A stretch of DNA of 40,470 bases from Helicobacter sp. (GTDB lineage: Bacteria > Campylobacterota > Campylobacteria > Campylobacterales > Helicobacteraceae): contig JAFLSC010000018.1 in assembly GCA_022511145.1 (NCBI GenBank), forward strand, positions 1-40,470, in the 5' to 3' direction. The notes below the pieces were generated by a model, which had not been told where the DNA came from, ran no database searches, and saw only the letters and a program-made list of their open reading frames with translations. How positions within the stretch are numbered: the first letter of the stretch is position 1; the number at the start of each line of letters is the position of its first letter. Shown here one piece after another: positions 25,690 to 35,562 of the stretch. Made by a program: the position numbers and the translations under genes.

Positions 25690-27579
25690 TTAGCTAAAAT
25701 CAATAGGGTCAATATCAATCTCACAATTTAGTTGCCTCAAAGGCTTAAGAGCGGCATTAATAAGGCTTGGTGTTTTAGCTCGAAGTAAAATCACAAAACG
25801 CCATTTGTTAGCAATTTTTTCAATGGGTGCTTCCCCATAGCCTACAATTTCTACTTCAGGATTTTGCTTGGGATTTTGGGGGTTGGACTCTTGGAGTTTT
25901 TGCAAGGCTTCTTGCATTAAATCTTGGGCTTTTTGCTTAGAAGTGTGCGTCAATCTCACTAAAGCTAAACGCATAAATGGTGAGTATAAGCCCTCTCTAA
26001 AGGATAATTCTTCTTTTAAGAAAATTTCATAATCCCTCAAATAAGGTTTGAAAAAATCTTCTTGCAAAGTTTGGACTAATACTTCTCCCCTCTCTTTTCT
26101 CCCGCTTCTTCCTGCGAGTTGAAACATTAAAGCTAGTGCTCTTTCCCTTGAGCGATAATCGCTACCTTTAAGCAAATAATCTAAACCCAAAACTACACTT
26201 AAACCAACATTATGATAATCGTGCCCTTTAGAGAGCATTTGTGTGCCAACTAAAATATCAATCTTTTTAGCATTAAAATCCTCTAAAGTTTGAGTGAGTT
26301 TTTTTTGTGTGGTGATAGAATCCCTATCAAAACAGGCAATATTGAGGTTGGGTAATAATTCTTGCAGGGATTGAAGTAGCTCTTGTGTTCCGATTCGGTA
26401 GTTTTCAAGAATACCTTGACAATCAGGACAAGAGGCAGGAATAGGGATGCTAAAGTGGCAATAATGGCAAATCAAAGCCGCATTCTTTTTATGCAAACTC
26501 ATAGAAACGCTACAATAAGGGCATTGGATACTTTTTCCGCATTGTTTGCAAAGCAAATGTTTGAAATTAGCCCGCGTGGGAAGAAAAATGATAGCTTGTT
26601 TTTGGTGGCGATGATTTTCCTCTAAAGCTTGGATAATTTGGGGGTGAAGTTCGCTAGAAGTGGCTAAAAAAGTGATTTTTTTAGAGGATTTAAAATGCGT
26701 TCCTTTGAGGCGAAAAGTGTGATTTTGGAATTTATAATAAGTGCTTGCAAGAGGCGTTGCACTGCCTAAGAGGATTTTAATAGCGGCTTTAGAGGCAAGA
26801 TAGAGGGCAATATCGCGAGCATTATAACGAGGAGCATTGCTTGCTTTATAAGCATCATCGTGTTCTTCATCAATAATCATAATTCCAAGATTACAATAAG
26901 GCAAAAAAAGAGCTGACCTTGCTCCTGCAAGGATTCTAATCTTACCTTCAAAGAGATTTTGCAAGATAGAGCGTTTTTTAGCAGAACTCACCTTAGAATG
27001 CCAAAAAGCCAAACAATCCCCAAAAACGGCTCTTAAACGTTTTTCCATTTGAGGGGTAAGGGCGATTTCAGGCATCAATAAAAGAGCATTTTTTCCTTCT
27101 TTTAGCGATTGATTGATTAAATGAATATAAATTTCTGTTTTACCGCTTCCTGTATCACCAAACAAAAGGGAACTTTTTTGTTGCAAAATAAATTCATAAG
27201 CCTTTTGTTGATTGGGATTTAAAGGGGTAAGATTGTAGGATTTTTGGGAAAAATCTTGACAATAATTCTCGCTAAAGGGCGTAAAAAGATTATAGGCTAA
27301 ATTGCGGCTTGCAAAATAATAACTTGCGATAAATTCTGCCGCTTGGATTTGCAACGCAGAAAAAGATTTTCCTAACTTTAGGGCGTCTTTGCATTCAAAA
27401 AGAGGCTTGGGGCAATCTTGTATAACAACGCCTTCATAGATTTTCTTGGAAACCTCAATCTTGACGACTTCACCTTTTTTAAGAGGCACTAGGGATTGAT
27501 AGGTAAGTTCAGGAATGTTAAGCCCTAAGGGTGCGATATGATAATAAAACAATCTAGGTATTTTTGGGGTAGGATTCAA
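25690..27579 (-). CDS. priA: Primosomal helicase PriA
   Basis: PriA recognises stalled forks and reloads the replisome. The 629-residue protein has an N-terminal DNA-binding domain, Walker A GDTGSGKTEIY, the DEEHD box, helicase motifs including AGRSGRKERGEVLVQT, and the zinc-binding insert with eight cysteines in CxxC pairs (CKQCGKSIQCPYC to CHYC and CPDC). It is complete and somewhat shorter than the E. coli protein, as usual for Helicobacter. Its start overlaps the preceding small gene by 26 bases. The start is best seen as ATG 27579. Confidence 0.96.
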   Translation of the reverse strand: MNPTPKIPRLFYYHIAPLGLNIPELTYQSLVPLKKGEVVKIEVSKKIYEGVVIQDCPKPLFECKDALKLGKSFSALQIQAAEFIASYYFASRNLAYNLFTPFSENYCQDFSQKSYNLTPLNPNQQKAYEFILQQKSSLLFGDTGSGKTEIYIHLINQSLKEGKNALLLMPEIALTPQMEKRLRAVFGDCLAFWHSKVSSAKKRSILQNLFEGKIRILAGARSALFLPYCNLGIMIIDEEHDDAYKASNAPRYNARDIALYLASKAAIKILLGSATPLASTYYKFQNHTFRLKGTHFKSSKKITFLATSSELHPQIIQALEENHRHQKQAIIFLPTRANFKHLLCKQCGKSIQCPYCSVSMSLHKKNAALICHYCHFSIPIPASCPDCQGILENYRIGTQELLQSLQELLPNLNIACFDRDSITTQKKLTQTLEDFNAKKIDILVGTQMLSKGHDYHNVGLSVVLGLDYLLKGSDYRSRERALALMFQLAGRSGRKERGEVLVQTLQEDFFKPYLRDYEIFLKEELSFREGLYSPFMRLALVRLTHTSKQKAQDLMQEALQKLQESNPQNPKQNPEVEIVGYGEAPIEKIANKWRFVILLRAKTPSLINAALKPLRQLNCEIDIDPIDFS

Positions 27580-27796
27580 GCTTATGGAGCGTGTTTTTGA
27601 TATTTTCTTCTAAAAAGCAAGTAATCTCTGAAGATTCCAAAAACGCTTTGAGCAAATCACGCGGGTTAATCGTGTGATTGTTATCAGCGAGGGCTTCAAG
27701 CTTATGAAGGGTTTGAGTGGAAATGCTCTGCATTGGAATATCATAATAGCGTCCTGCAATGCTGACACGAAAAACATTTTCTAAATTATTTTCCAT
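27554..27796 (-). CDS. Small conserved hypothetical upstream of priA
   Basis: The 80-residue product starts MENNLENVFRVSIAGRYYDIP. The opening VFRVSIAGRYYDI weakly recalls the first strand of ZapA-type cell-division proteins, but the remainder (helical, DLLKAFLESSEITCFLEENI) does not clearly fit. It overlaps priA by 26 bases and lies 14 bases after a coiled-coil gene, so the three form one transcription unit. I cannot assign a function with confidence. Confidence 0.75.
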   Translation of the reverse strand: MENNLENVFRVSIAGRYYDIPMQSISTQTLHKLEALADNNHTINPRDLLKAFLESSEITCFLEENIKNTLHKLESYPKNT

Positions 27797-27810
27797 TATT
27801 AAACTTATTT

Positions 27811-28044
27811 TCAGTGGCTAAGGGCATTTTGGATTTTGTTAAGGACATTTTCTAATTCTCTATCTTTAAGAGTAATTTCATCATAAAGAGAGCTAATTTC
27901 TGCTTGTTTTGTCTCGTTTTCAGCCTTTAATAAGACAATCTGCTGACGAAGCTGCTGATTTTCTTCTCGCATTTTGGTGAGTTCATTTAAGAGATTATCA
28001 ACGCTTTGTGTGAGTTTGTTGGTGATATTTTGTGCTTCTTCCAT
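27811..28044 (-). CDS. Short coiled-coil protein (ZapB-like in shape)
   Basis: The product of about 77 residues is almost entirely coiled coil (SVDNLLNELTKMREENQQLR onwards), cytoplasmic and without other motifs. The open frame extends to a TTG at 28071. ATG 28044 is preferred because AGAGGAA lies nine bases before it. Its size and heptads resemble ZapB, but such resemblance is weak evidence. It is the first gene of the unit leading into priA. Confidence 0.75.
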   Translation of the reverse strand: MEEAQNITNKLTQSVDNLLNELTKMREENQQLRQQIVLLKAENETKQAEISSLYDEITLKDRELENVLNKIQNALSH

Positions 28045-28175
28045 TGCAAAACATTCCTCTTGTGATTTCAACCTAGTATTGTAACACTATTTTATAAAAA
28101 TAACTTAAAGAACTTACAAGATTCCAAGAAAAACTTTTGTAAAATTGCATTTTATTTTAAGAAAAAGTAGAAAAA

Positions 28176-30152
28176 ATGTCCCGTTTTGTTCTTAATTCAC
28201 CCTATAAACCCGCTGGAGACCAACCCTTTGCGATTGAAAAATTAAGTCATTTTATCAAAAAAGGAAGTCAATACCAAACCTTAATTGGGGTAACAGGTAG
28301 CGGAAAAACCTACACAATGGCACAAATTATCCAAACTTTGCAAATGCCAACTTTGATTATGACGCACAACAAAACCCTAGCTGCTCAACTTTTTAGCGAG
28401 TTTAAGGGATTTTTTCCCAAAAATCACGTTGAATACTTTATCTCCCATTTTGATTATTATCAGCCTGAAGCCTATATCCCGCGTCAAAATTTATTTATTG
28501 AAAAAGATTCTAGTATTAATGATGAATTAGAGAGACTTCGCCTCTCAGCAACCACTTCGCTTTTAGCCTATGATGATACGATTGTTGTTGCTTCTGTTTC
28601 GGCAAACTATGGTTTGGGGAATCCTAGAGAATATTTAGAGATGATTGAGAAGTTTAGTGTTGGGGATTCTTATCATCAAAAATCACTTTTATTGCGGCTT
28701 GTAGATATGGGCTATAAACGCAATGATAATTTCTTTGACAGGGGAGATTTTCGTGTTAATGGGGAAGTGATTGATATTTATCCTGCTTATAGTGAAGATG
28801 AGATTTTGCGTTTAGAATTTTTTGGCGATGAGATTGAATCCATTAGCCTACTTGATAGCATAGAACGGAAGTTACTTAAAAAACTTGATGATTTTGTTTT
28901 GTATGCGGCAAATCCCTTTATTGTTGGGGAGAGTCGCTTAAAAGAGGCAATTAAAAGCATAGAGATTGAGCTAAACAAGCGATTAGCGTTTTTTAAAAAA
29001 GAGGGTAAAAATGTCGAATATGAGAGGTTGAAATCCCGCACAGAATTTGATTTGGAGATGATTAATGCCACAGGGATTTGCAAAGGGATTGAAAATTATG
29101 CTCGTCATTTAACGGGTAAAAAGCCCGGCGAGACACCTTATTCTTTGCTTGATTATTTTGAGCAAAAAAATCAACCTTATTTGCTCATTGTCGATGAATC
29201 TCACGTTTCCTTGCCACAATTTGGTGGAATGTATGCGGGAGATAGAAGTCGCAAAGAAGTTTTGGTGGAGTATGGGTTTCGTCTGCCTAGTGCTTTGGAT
29301 AATCGCCCTCTAAAATATGAGGAATTTATCAATAAAGCCCCGCATTTTTTGTTTGTTTCAGCCACACCCTCAAGCAAAGAGCTTGAATTAAGCCAAAATC
29401 ACCTAGCCGAGCAGTTAATTCGCCCAACAGGGCTACTAGACCCTACTTATGAAGTGATAGAAACAAAAAATCAAGTTGAGGTGCTTTATGATGAAGCCAA
29501 AAAGGTGATTGCTAAGGGAGAGCGAGTGCTTGTAACGACTCTGACAAAGAAAATGGCAGAGGAATTGACAAAATATTATAGTGATTTGGGGCTTAGGGTG
29601 CAGTATATGCACTCTGAAATTGATGCGATTGAACGCAACCAAATCATCAGGGCATTGCGTTTAGGTGAGTTTGATATGCTTATTGGGATTAACCTTTTAA
29701 GAGAAGGGCTAGATTTACCCGAAGTCTCATTAGTAGCGATTTTAGATGCGGATAAAGAGGGATTTTTACGCAGTGAGACAAGCCTTATCCAAACAATGGG
29801 GAGAGCTGCCCGCAATGTTAATGGACGCGTTTTGCTTTTTGGCGATAAAATCACACCTTCAATGAAAAAGGCAATGGAAGTTACAGACTACCGCAGGGGC
29901 AAACAAGAGGCTTTCAATAAAGAGCATCATATCACCCCTCAAAGTGTCTCAAGGAAGCTTGATGAGGATTTGAAAAGTCAAGATTTGGGTGTTTTGTATG
30001 AAAAAGCCAAAAAAAGAGATAAAATGCCAAAAAGTGAGCGCGCTAAACTCACTAAAGAGCTAACTAAAAAAATGAATGAAGCAGCCAAGCGGCTAGATTT
30101 TGAGGAAGCAGCAAGATTGCGTGATGAAATCATCAAACTGCGAGAGTTATAA
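28176..30152 (+). CDS. uvrB: Excinuclease ABC subunit B
   Basis: UvrB is the helicase-like damage-verification subunit of nucleotide excision repair. Walker A GVTGSGKT lies at 38-45. The beta-hairpin region [22 protein letters not shown], the DESH box, and motif [11 protein letters not shown] are present. The C-terminal UVR motif ([20 protein letters not shown]) contacts UvrC. The 658-residue length is normal. A TGTAAAAT -10-like sequence lies near 28138. It diverges from the priA unit. Confidence 0.98.
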   Translation: MSRFVLNSPYKPAGDQPFAIEKLSHFIKKGSQYQTLIGVTGSGKTYTMAQIIQTLQMPTLIMTHNKTLAAQLFSEFKGFFPKNHVEYFISHFDYYQPEAYIPRQNLFIEKDSSINDELERLRLSATTSLLAYDDTIVVASVSANYGLGNPREYLEMIEKFSVGDSYHQKSLLLRLVDMGYKRNDNFFDRGDFRVNGEVIDIYPAYSEDEILRLEFFGDEIESISLLDSIERKLLKKLDDFVLYAANPFIVGESRLKEAIKSIEIELNKRLAFFKKEGKNVEYERLKSRTEFDLEMINATGICKGIENYARHLTGKKPGETPYSLLDYFEQKNQPYLLIVDESHVSLPQFGGMYAGDRSRKEVLVEYGFRLPSALDNRPLKYEEFINKAPHFLFVSATPSSKELELSQNHLAEQLIRPTGLLDPTYEVIETKNQVEVLYDEAKKVIAKGERVLVTTLTKKMAEELTKYYSDLGLRVQYMHSEIDAIERNQIIRALRLGEFDMLIGINLLREGLDLPEVSLVAILDADKEGFLRSETSLIQTMGRAARNVNGRVLLFGDKITPSMKKAMEVTDYRRGKQEAFNKEHHITPQSVSRKLDEDLKSQDLGVLYEKAKKRDKMPKSERAKLTKELTKKMNEAAKRLDFEEAARLRDEIIKLREL

Positions 30153-30170
30153 CAAAATCTTAGTGATAAA

Positions 30171-30299
30171 TTATTGTTTATTTTTTGCTCTTTTAAGCAG
30201 GAAAAATCCAAGCCACATTAAAAATAAAACAACACTAATGCTTACCCAAGTTTCATCTAATCCTACGGGTTTTGTCATATCAAAAAAATCTTCTGGCAT
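30171..30299 (-). CDS. 42-residue single-pass membrane protein
   Basis: A short frame reads MPEDFFDMTKPVGLDETWVS, followed by the hydrophobic helix ISVVLFLMWLGFFLL and a basic tail KRAKNKQ. AGAGGGAAT directly precedes the ATG at 30299 as a good ribosome-binding site. It lies 34 bases downstream of ileS on the same strand and 18 bases from the uvrB stop. The positive-inside rule puts the C terminus in the cytoplasm. The N-terminal acidic part, helix and Lys/Arg tail look selected rather than random. Function unknown. Confidence 0.7.
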   Translation of the reverse strand: MPEDFFDMTKPVGLDETWVSISVVLFLMWLGFFLLKRAKNKQ

Positions 30300-30333
30300 A
30301 TTCCCTCTTTAGCTTCTTTAGTATTTCTTAAAA

Positions 30334-33132
30334 TTACTGCTTTTCTAAAACCTTTTTGCATCGCTCACAAAGTCCATTTTCTTGATTAGCAAGATAACGC
30401 CAACAGCGAGGACATTTGTGTTTTTGAGCTTTGTAGATTTGATATTTTTGCCCCTCACAAACAAAATCTGCTAAAATCTCGCTAGAATTTGTATCATTTG
30501 CTTTTGTGATTTGACTCACCATTAGCCATTCTGTAAGCCAATTTAGGTGTGCTAACTCACTAGGGATACTCAAATCCACTTCTAAGGTTGATTTGATTTT
30601 GGATTCTTTTTTAAGTCCGTCAATTTGCTCTAAAAATGCTGAACGCAATCCCAAAAGCTTAGTAAAATCAAAATCAGGTTTGGCAAAGGTGGGTAAAGGA
30701 CTATAAGTAATGCCTAATACCTCTGCTTCTTGCGTGATAGCTTCCTTTTCAATCCCACACGCCATTTTTACGGCTTTACTTTCTGTGTGGCTTAGGGCTT
30801 CATTAATCGTGTAAGTTAAAATCGGAGCTAAAAGTCCAAAGAGTCGCCCGCAAATAAGTGCCATTGCACTTTGGCTCGCTCTTCTTTCTTTGGAATCCAA
30901 GCGGTTACAATACAAATTATCTTTACACAAATCCAAATAAATCCCACTTAATTCCGTATTGAGAAAATAAGTCAGCTCTTGAAGTCCTTTGGAAAATTCA
31001 TATTCGCCAAAAAGTTTCACTACTTTTTTGAAACACTCTCCTGCACAATCTAAAATCCATAAATCAATGGGGCTAAAATCTTCAGTGTAAAGGCAATCTA
31101 AACCTTTAGTGTTTGCTAATAAAAACCGAATTGTATTGCGGATTTTGCGGTAATTTTCACTGACTTGTTTGAGAATATTAACAGAAATCCTTTGGTCGTT
31201 TTGATAATCACTTAAAGCCACCCAAAGTCGCAAAATCTCACTACCAAAATCTTTTAATATCGCTTTGGGAGCAATCACATTGCCTTTAGATTTGCTCATT
31301 TTCTCGCCATTTTCGTCCATTGTAAAGCCGTGTGTGAGGATACTTTTATAAGGGGCTTTTTGATTGATAGCACAGCTCACAAGTAAGGAGCTATGAAACC
31401 ACCCTCTATGCTGGTCGCTTCCCTCCAAATACATATCAGCAGGATAGCTACCACTCTCATAAGCATTGCTTTGCAAAACAGCTTTCCAAGTGCTTCCGCT
31501 ATCAAACCAAACATCTAAAATATGATGAATTTTCTCAAAAAATTTCGCTTCACTCACGTATTGAGGTGGGAGTAAATCCGCTACTTCTTTGCTCCACCAC
31601 GCATCACAGCCCTCTTTTTCAAAAATTTTAGCGACAAAATCAAGCACTTCTTTTTTAAGCACAACTTCCCCACTCCGTTTATCCACAAAAAAGGCGATAG
31701 GCACTCCCCAATCTCTTTGCCTTGAGATACACCAATCTGGGCGATTTTCAATCATACTATAAAGCCTTTTTCTGCCGTGTTCAGGATAAAAAGTCGTCTT
31801 ATTAATTTCCTCTAGGGCTATCTCCCTTAGTGTTTTCCCCTCTTTCGTATAAGGTTCATCCATTACAATAAACCATTGCTTTGTCGCTCGATAGATGACA
31901 GGCTTATGAGAACGCCAACAATGAGGGTAAGAGTGTTTGATTTTGCTATGATAAAGCAAATGAGAGCCAAGTAATTCTAAAATCCTTGCGTGAGTGTCAA
32001 ACACGAACGCTCCTACAAATTCTTGCGGGGCAAAAAATAATTTCTCCTTTATGAGTGTGTCGTCATATCGCCCATAATCATCAACGGGCATTAATAAGGG
32101 CAGATTGTATTTCAATCCTACAAAGTAATCTTCCTCTCCGTGTCCGGGAGCAGTATGCACACAGCCACTCCCTTCATCTAAGGCAACATGTTCACCTAAG
32201 ATAATCTTAGAATCTCTACCATTAAGAGGGTTTGTGGCATTTTTCCCCTCTAAGATTTGGGCTTTGAAAGTCTTTAGGATTTTAGGATTTACAATCCCAA
32301 GTTTTGCTAGATTTTCTGCTTGGTTAGCCAAGATGATTTTACCATCACTGCTTAGGGCATAGAGTGCTTCAGAATTAAGGGCTATGCCACTATTTGCTGG
32401 GAGTGTCCAAGGTGTTGTCGTCCAAATCACACAAAAGACTTCTTTTAATCCCAACTCTTTTGCCCCCAAAGCCTTTAAGGCATCTTCTTGCAAAGCAAAG
32501 CCGACATAAATAGAATCACTTTCTTTTTCCTCATACTCAACTTCTGCTTCTGCTAAGGCTGTTTGGCAAGCCCAACTCCAATAAACAGGCTTACTACGCT
32601 CTTTTAAAAGTCCTTTTTGAGCGATTTCACATAAAGCCTTATAAATCTCTGCTTCAAAAGCAAAATCCATTGTTTTATAAGGTTTTTCAAAATCTCCCCA
32701 AACTCCAAGCTCTAAAAATTCATTTTTTTGAATTTCAACAAATTCTTGTGCGTATTTTCTACACAACTCCCGCACTTTAGTTTTGGGAAGTGTTTTCTTT
32801 TTTTCGCCAAGATTCTTTTCAACTTGCTGTTCGATAGGCAATCCGTGGCAATCCCAACCGGGTGTGTAAAAAATCTTTTTGCCTTGAAAATAGTGATATT
32901 TGCTAATCATATCTTTAAGTATCTTATTGAGTGTGTGTCCGATATGTAAATGTCCATTAGCATAAGGCGGTCCATCGTGGATATTAAAAGTCTCTTTAGC
33001 ATCTTTGCGATTTTCTAAAATTTTTTTGTAAAGATTTTTCCATTGGTGATAAACTTTGGGTTCGTTTTGTGGGAGGTTTCCACGCATAGGAAAGGTTGTA
33101 GAAGGAAGTTCTAGCGTATCTTTATAGTCCAT
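30334..33132 (-). CDS. ileS: Isoleucyl-tRNA synthetase
   Basis: This class I synthetase charges tRNA-Ile and edits mis-activated valine. The HIGH motif is in PPYANGHLHIGHTLNKIL (about 55-72) and KMSKS is in GEKMSKSKGNV. The editing domain (TTPWTLPANSGIA) and the C-terminal zinc-binding cysteines (CPRCWRYL, CERCKK) are present. The 932-residue length is normal. ATG 33132 follows AAGGAAACTCA. The small membrane-protein gene follows. Confidence 0.98.
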   Translation of the reverse strand: MDYKDTLELPSTTFPMRGNLPQNEPKVYHQWKNLYKKILENRKDAKETFNIHDGPPYANGHLHIGHTLNKILKDMISKYHYFQGKKIFYTPGWDCHGLPIEQQVEKNLGEKKKTLPKTKVRELCRKYAQEFVEIQKNEFLELGVWGDFEKPYKTMDFAFEAEIYKALCEIAQKGLLKERSKPVYWSWACQTALAEAEVEYEEKESDSIYVGFALQEDALKALGAKELGLKEVFCVIWTTTPWTLPANSGIALNSEALYALSSDGKIILANQAENLAKLGIVNPKILKTFKAQILEGKNATNPLNGRDSKIILGEHVALDEGSGCVHTAPGHGEEDYFVGLKYNLPLLMPVDDYGRYDDTLIKEKLFFAPQEFVGAFVFDTHARILELLGSHLLYHSKIKHSYPHCWRSHKPVIYRATKQWFIVMDEPYTKEGKTLREIALEEINKTTFYPEHGRKRLYSMIENRPDWCISRQRDWGVPIAFFVDKRSGEVVLKKEVLDFVAKIFEKEGCDAWWSKEVADLLPPQYVSEAKFFEKIHHILDVWFDSGSTWKAVLQSNAYESGSYPADMYLEGSDQHRGWFHSSLLVSCAINQKAPYKSILTHGFTMDENGEKMSKSKGNVIAPKAILKDFGSEILRLWVALSDYQNDQRISVNILKQVSENYRKIRNTIRFLLANTKGLDCLYTEDFSPIDLWILDCAGECFKKVVKLFGEYEFSKGLQELTYFLNTELSGIYLDLCKDNLYCNRLDSKERRASQSAMALICGRLFGLLAPILTYTINEALSHTESKAVKMACGIEKEAITQEAEVLGITYSPLPTFAKPDFDFTKLLGLRSAFLEQIDGLKKESKIKSTLEVDLSIPSELAHLNWLTEWLMVSQITKANDTNSSEILADFVCEGQKYQIYKAQKHKCPRCWRYLANQENGLCERCKKVLEKQ

Positions 33133-33240
33133 TGAGTTTCCTTGTTTTTGATTTTGATTTTATGGATTTGATAAATTTGCGATTATACTCTTTATTCTTT
33201 TAAAGAAGCTTTTAATAAAACTTAAAATAAAATACACTCT

Positions 33241-33543
33241 ATGAAAGCACTAAATTTAATTTTAATTCTCCTTTGGGGATTTTTCAGCATTGGTTGTGGC
33301 GATAGTAAATCAGAATTTATGTATCAATCTTCAGATTGCAATAAAGTTAAAACAGATTGCATTAATCAAGCAAAGATTGACAGAAAACCTTATAATCAAT
33401 ATATGTTAGAATGCGAGAAAGTTCGCTCAATGTGTGCTGCTGTAAAAGCGAAAGGTTGTTTGCAAGATTGTCAAATCAAATTTGGCAAAGGAACGCCCGC
33501 AGCGGAGCAATGTAAAAATCGATGTGCTTTAACTTCCTCGTAG
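33241..33543 (+). CDS. Small Cys-rich lipoprotein
   Basis: The 100-residue product has a lipoprotein signal with lipobox FSIGC (Cys at 19). The mature part has eight further cysteines in a regular pattern: C33-x6-C40, C58-x6-C65, C73-x3-C77 and C91-x3-C95. Paired CxnC on helices suggests disulfide-stapled helical hairpins in the periplasm. No ribosome-binding sequence precedes the ATG, and -10-like sequences lie 12 to 50 bases upstream, so the leader may be very short. The AsmA-like gene starts six bases after its stop. I do not recognise a named family. Confidence 0.8.
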   Translation: MKALNLILILLWGFFSIGCGDSKSEFMYQSSDCNKVKTDCINQAKIDRKPYNQYMLECEKVRSMCAAVKAKGCLQDCQIKFGKGTPAAEQCKNRCALTSS

Positions 33544-33549
33544 TTTATA

Positions 33550-35478
33550 ATGCGGAAATTTTTAATTTTAAAGGCTGTTGGAATACCCTTAGGGGTGCTT
33601 GCACTATGTTTTGCTTTTTTATTTTCAAGTGTAGGTAATCAATTCTTAGCCCAAATTCTCCTTGAAAAACTCCAAAATCAAACTAATCTTCTATGGCAAG
33701 TCCGTTCTTTTAAGCTCACTCCTAGCAAGGTTGAACTTGATTTTGCTACTAAAGATAATCAGCTTGAATTTTTTTTCAAGGGAGTGTATTCGCTTTTTTT
33801 ATGGCATATGGAGGGTAATTTTTCGCTCCTTTGCAATGGTTTGGATTTCAAATACAAAAACACTTCTTTTCTACTTGCACCCAATACTTGGATTGAGGGC
33901 AATATTACAGGAAATTTTAAACACTACACACTTCAAGCTCAAAGTAATTTTCTAAACTCCCAAAGTCAAATCCAAATGACAGGCAATCACAATACCCTTC
34001 ACGATTTTTCTTTACAAATTACCAATGCCTCTTTGGCTTCTCTTTTAAATTTTTTGAAAAATCCCGAGTATGGCGATGGGGTTTTAACTCTGCAAACCCA
34101 AATTGCTAAATTTGATAAAATGTATAATGGGGATTTTGAGCTTAATATTGAGGGAGGGGAATTAGAGCCAAGTTTATTTTTAGAACACTTTAATCTTAAA
34201 ATCCCCAATACAATTTTTATGGGCGATTTAAAAGGAACTCTAAAAGACAATAAGTTCCATCATCAACTTAATCTCTACTCGAATAATGGTGATATTAAGA
34301 TTCAAGGAGCAACGCATATCCACTCTTTAGCAACCAATAGCCAATTTGACATTCGATTAGGAAATCTTACGCCATTTTCTGCTTTTTTGAATATTCCTTT
34401 GGGAGGGAATTTCGCTACACAAGGGATTATAAAAGGGGATTTTAAAAATATGCTTGTTGATGGAAATCTCAATTTTTTGGATTCCGCTTTAAGCTATAAT
34501 ATCCTGCTTGAATCCCTAAAACCTAAAACACTAAAAGCCCAAACAAAAACCCTAAATGCTCAATCTCTTTTCAAACTTTTTGGACAACCCGCTTATATTA
34601 GCGGAGATTTGAATTTGTCTTTAGATTTGCGTGATTTTTCAGAGGGTATTTCTGGGATTGCAAAGCTTAAAGGGCAAAAACTTCTCGCTAATAGTTCGCT
34701 TATTAAAGAGCAAATCCAAATCGGAATCCCCACAACATCTTTTCATTTAGATTCGCAAATTAATCTTGCTAAGGGTAGCGGAATTTTAAATTATATTTTG
34801 GAATCCAATCTTATTAATCTAAAATCCCAAGAATCCAAAATCACGCTTTCCCCTTTTAATGTTCAAAGTGATTTTGAAGTTTTAGTCAATAAGCTCCAAA
34901 ATTTTTTCTACCAAAATCATAGTGTTTTTAATGGTGATTTGCAAGCTAAAGGCTCTCTTAAAGATTTTCTTACTTTAGAGGGGCATATTATCCAAGAAGA
35001 CAAAAATCCCTTTTTATTGACGCTCTCCAAACAAGCCTTAACTTTAAGAATCAATCAACTTCACTCCAATCAATTCTATCGCATTTTTAATACGATTCCT
35101 CGTTATTTTAGTGGAATGGGTAATCTCACTTTTAAGGAAAATTTCTCTCAAAAAACGCAAGATTTTCAACTTGACCTTAAAGATTTTCAATTTAACAATA
35201 TCCCTCTTACAAAAAATATTAACACCAAAGCCAAAATCAATCTTAATAAGGAGCATTTTAGCGGCTATTTTTACAATACCATTTCCGGACAAACACTTCA
35301 AAGCCGAATCCAACTCCAATCAAAAAATTATCAACTGCAAACTTCTAAAATCACTACGGATTTAAACACCCAAGATTTAGAGGGCAATTTGTCAATAAAA
35401 ACCCAAAAAACAACCAAAACACTAGATATTAAAGGCAAACTTCACAAACCTGTTATACACATTCAATCAAAACTCTAA
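33550..35478 (+). CDS. AsmA/TamB-like periplasmic membrane-anchored protein
   Basis: An N-terminal membrane helix (residues about 8-30) is followed by about 600 residues of repetitive beta-strand sequence. Patterns such as LNIEGGELEP, GDLKGTLKDN and GDLNLSLDLRDF are typical of AsmA, TamB and YhdP proteins, which form long lipid-conducting bridges across the periplasm. The 642-residue length suits a medium member. No ribosome-binding sequence is visible before ATG 33550, which lies six bases after the lipoprotein stop, suggesting coupled translation. The subfamily cannot be fixed by eye. Confidence 0.75.
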   Translation: MRKFLILKAVGIPLGVLALCFAFLFSSVGNQFLAQILLEKLQNQTNLLWQVRSFKLTPSKVELDFATKDNQLEFFFKGVYSLFLWHMEGNFSLLCNGLDFKYKNTSFLLAPNTWIEGNITGNFKHYTLQAQSNFLNSQSQIQMTGNHNTLHDFSLQITNASLASLLNFLKNPEYGDGVLTLQTQIAKFDKMYNGDFELNIEGGELEPSLFLEHFNLKIPNTIFMGDLKGTLKDNKFHHQLNLYSNNGDIKIQGATHIHSLATNSQFDIRLGNLTPFSAFLNIPLGGNFATQGIIKGDFKNMLVDGNLNFLDSALSYNILLESLKPKTLKAQTKTLNAQSLFKLFGQPAYISGDLNLSLDLRDFSEGISGIAKLKGQKLLANSSLIKEQIQIGIPTTSFHLDSQINLAKGSGILNYILESNLINLKSQESKITLSPFNVQSDFEVLVNKLQNFFYQNHSVFNGDLQAKGSLKDFLTLEGHIIQEDKNPFLLTLSKQALTLRINQLHSNQFYRIFNTIPRYFSGMGNLTFKENFSQKTQDFQLDLKDFQFNNIPLTKNINTKAKINLNKEHFSGYFYNTISGQTLQSRIQLQSKNYQLQTSKITTDLNTQDLEGNLSIKTQKTTKTLDIKGKLHKPVIHIQSKL

Positions 35479-35562
35479 ATTATGTTTAATTTAAGTAAAA
35501 CTAAAGCGTATCTTTATTTTAATTTGGATTAAATTCCATTCATAATCAAAAAAGGCGATTTT

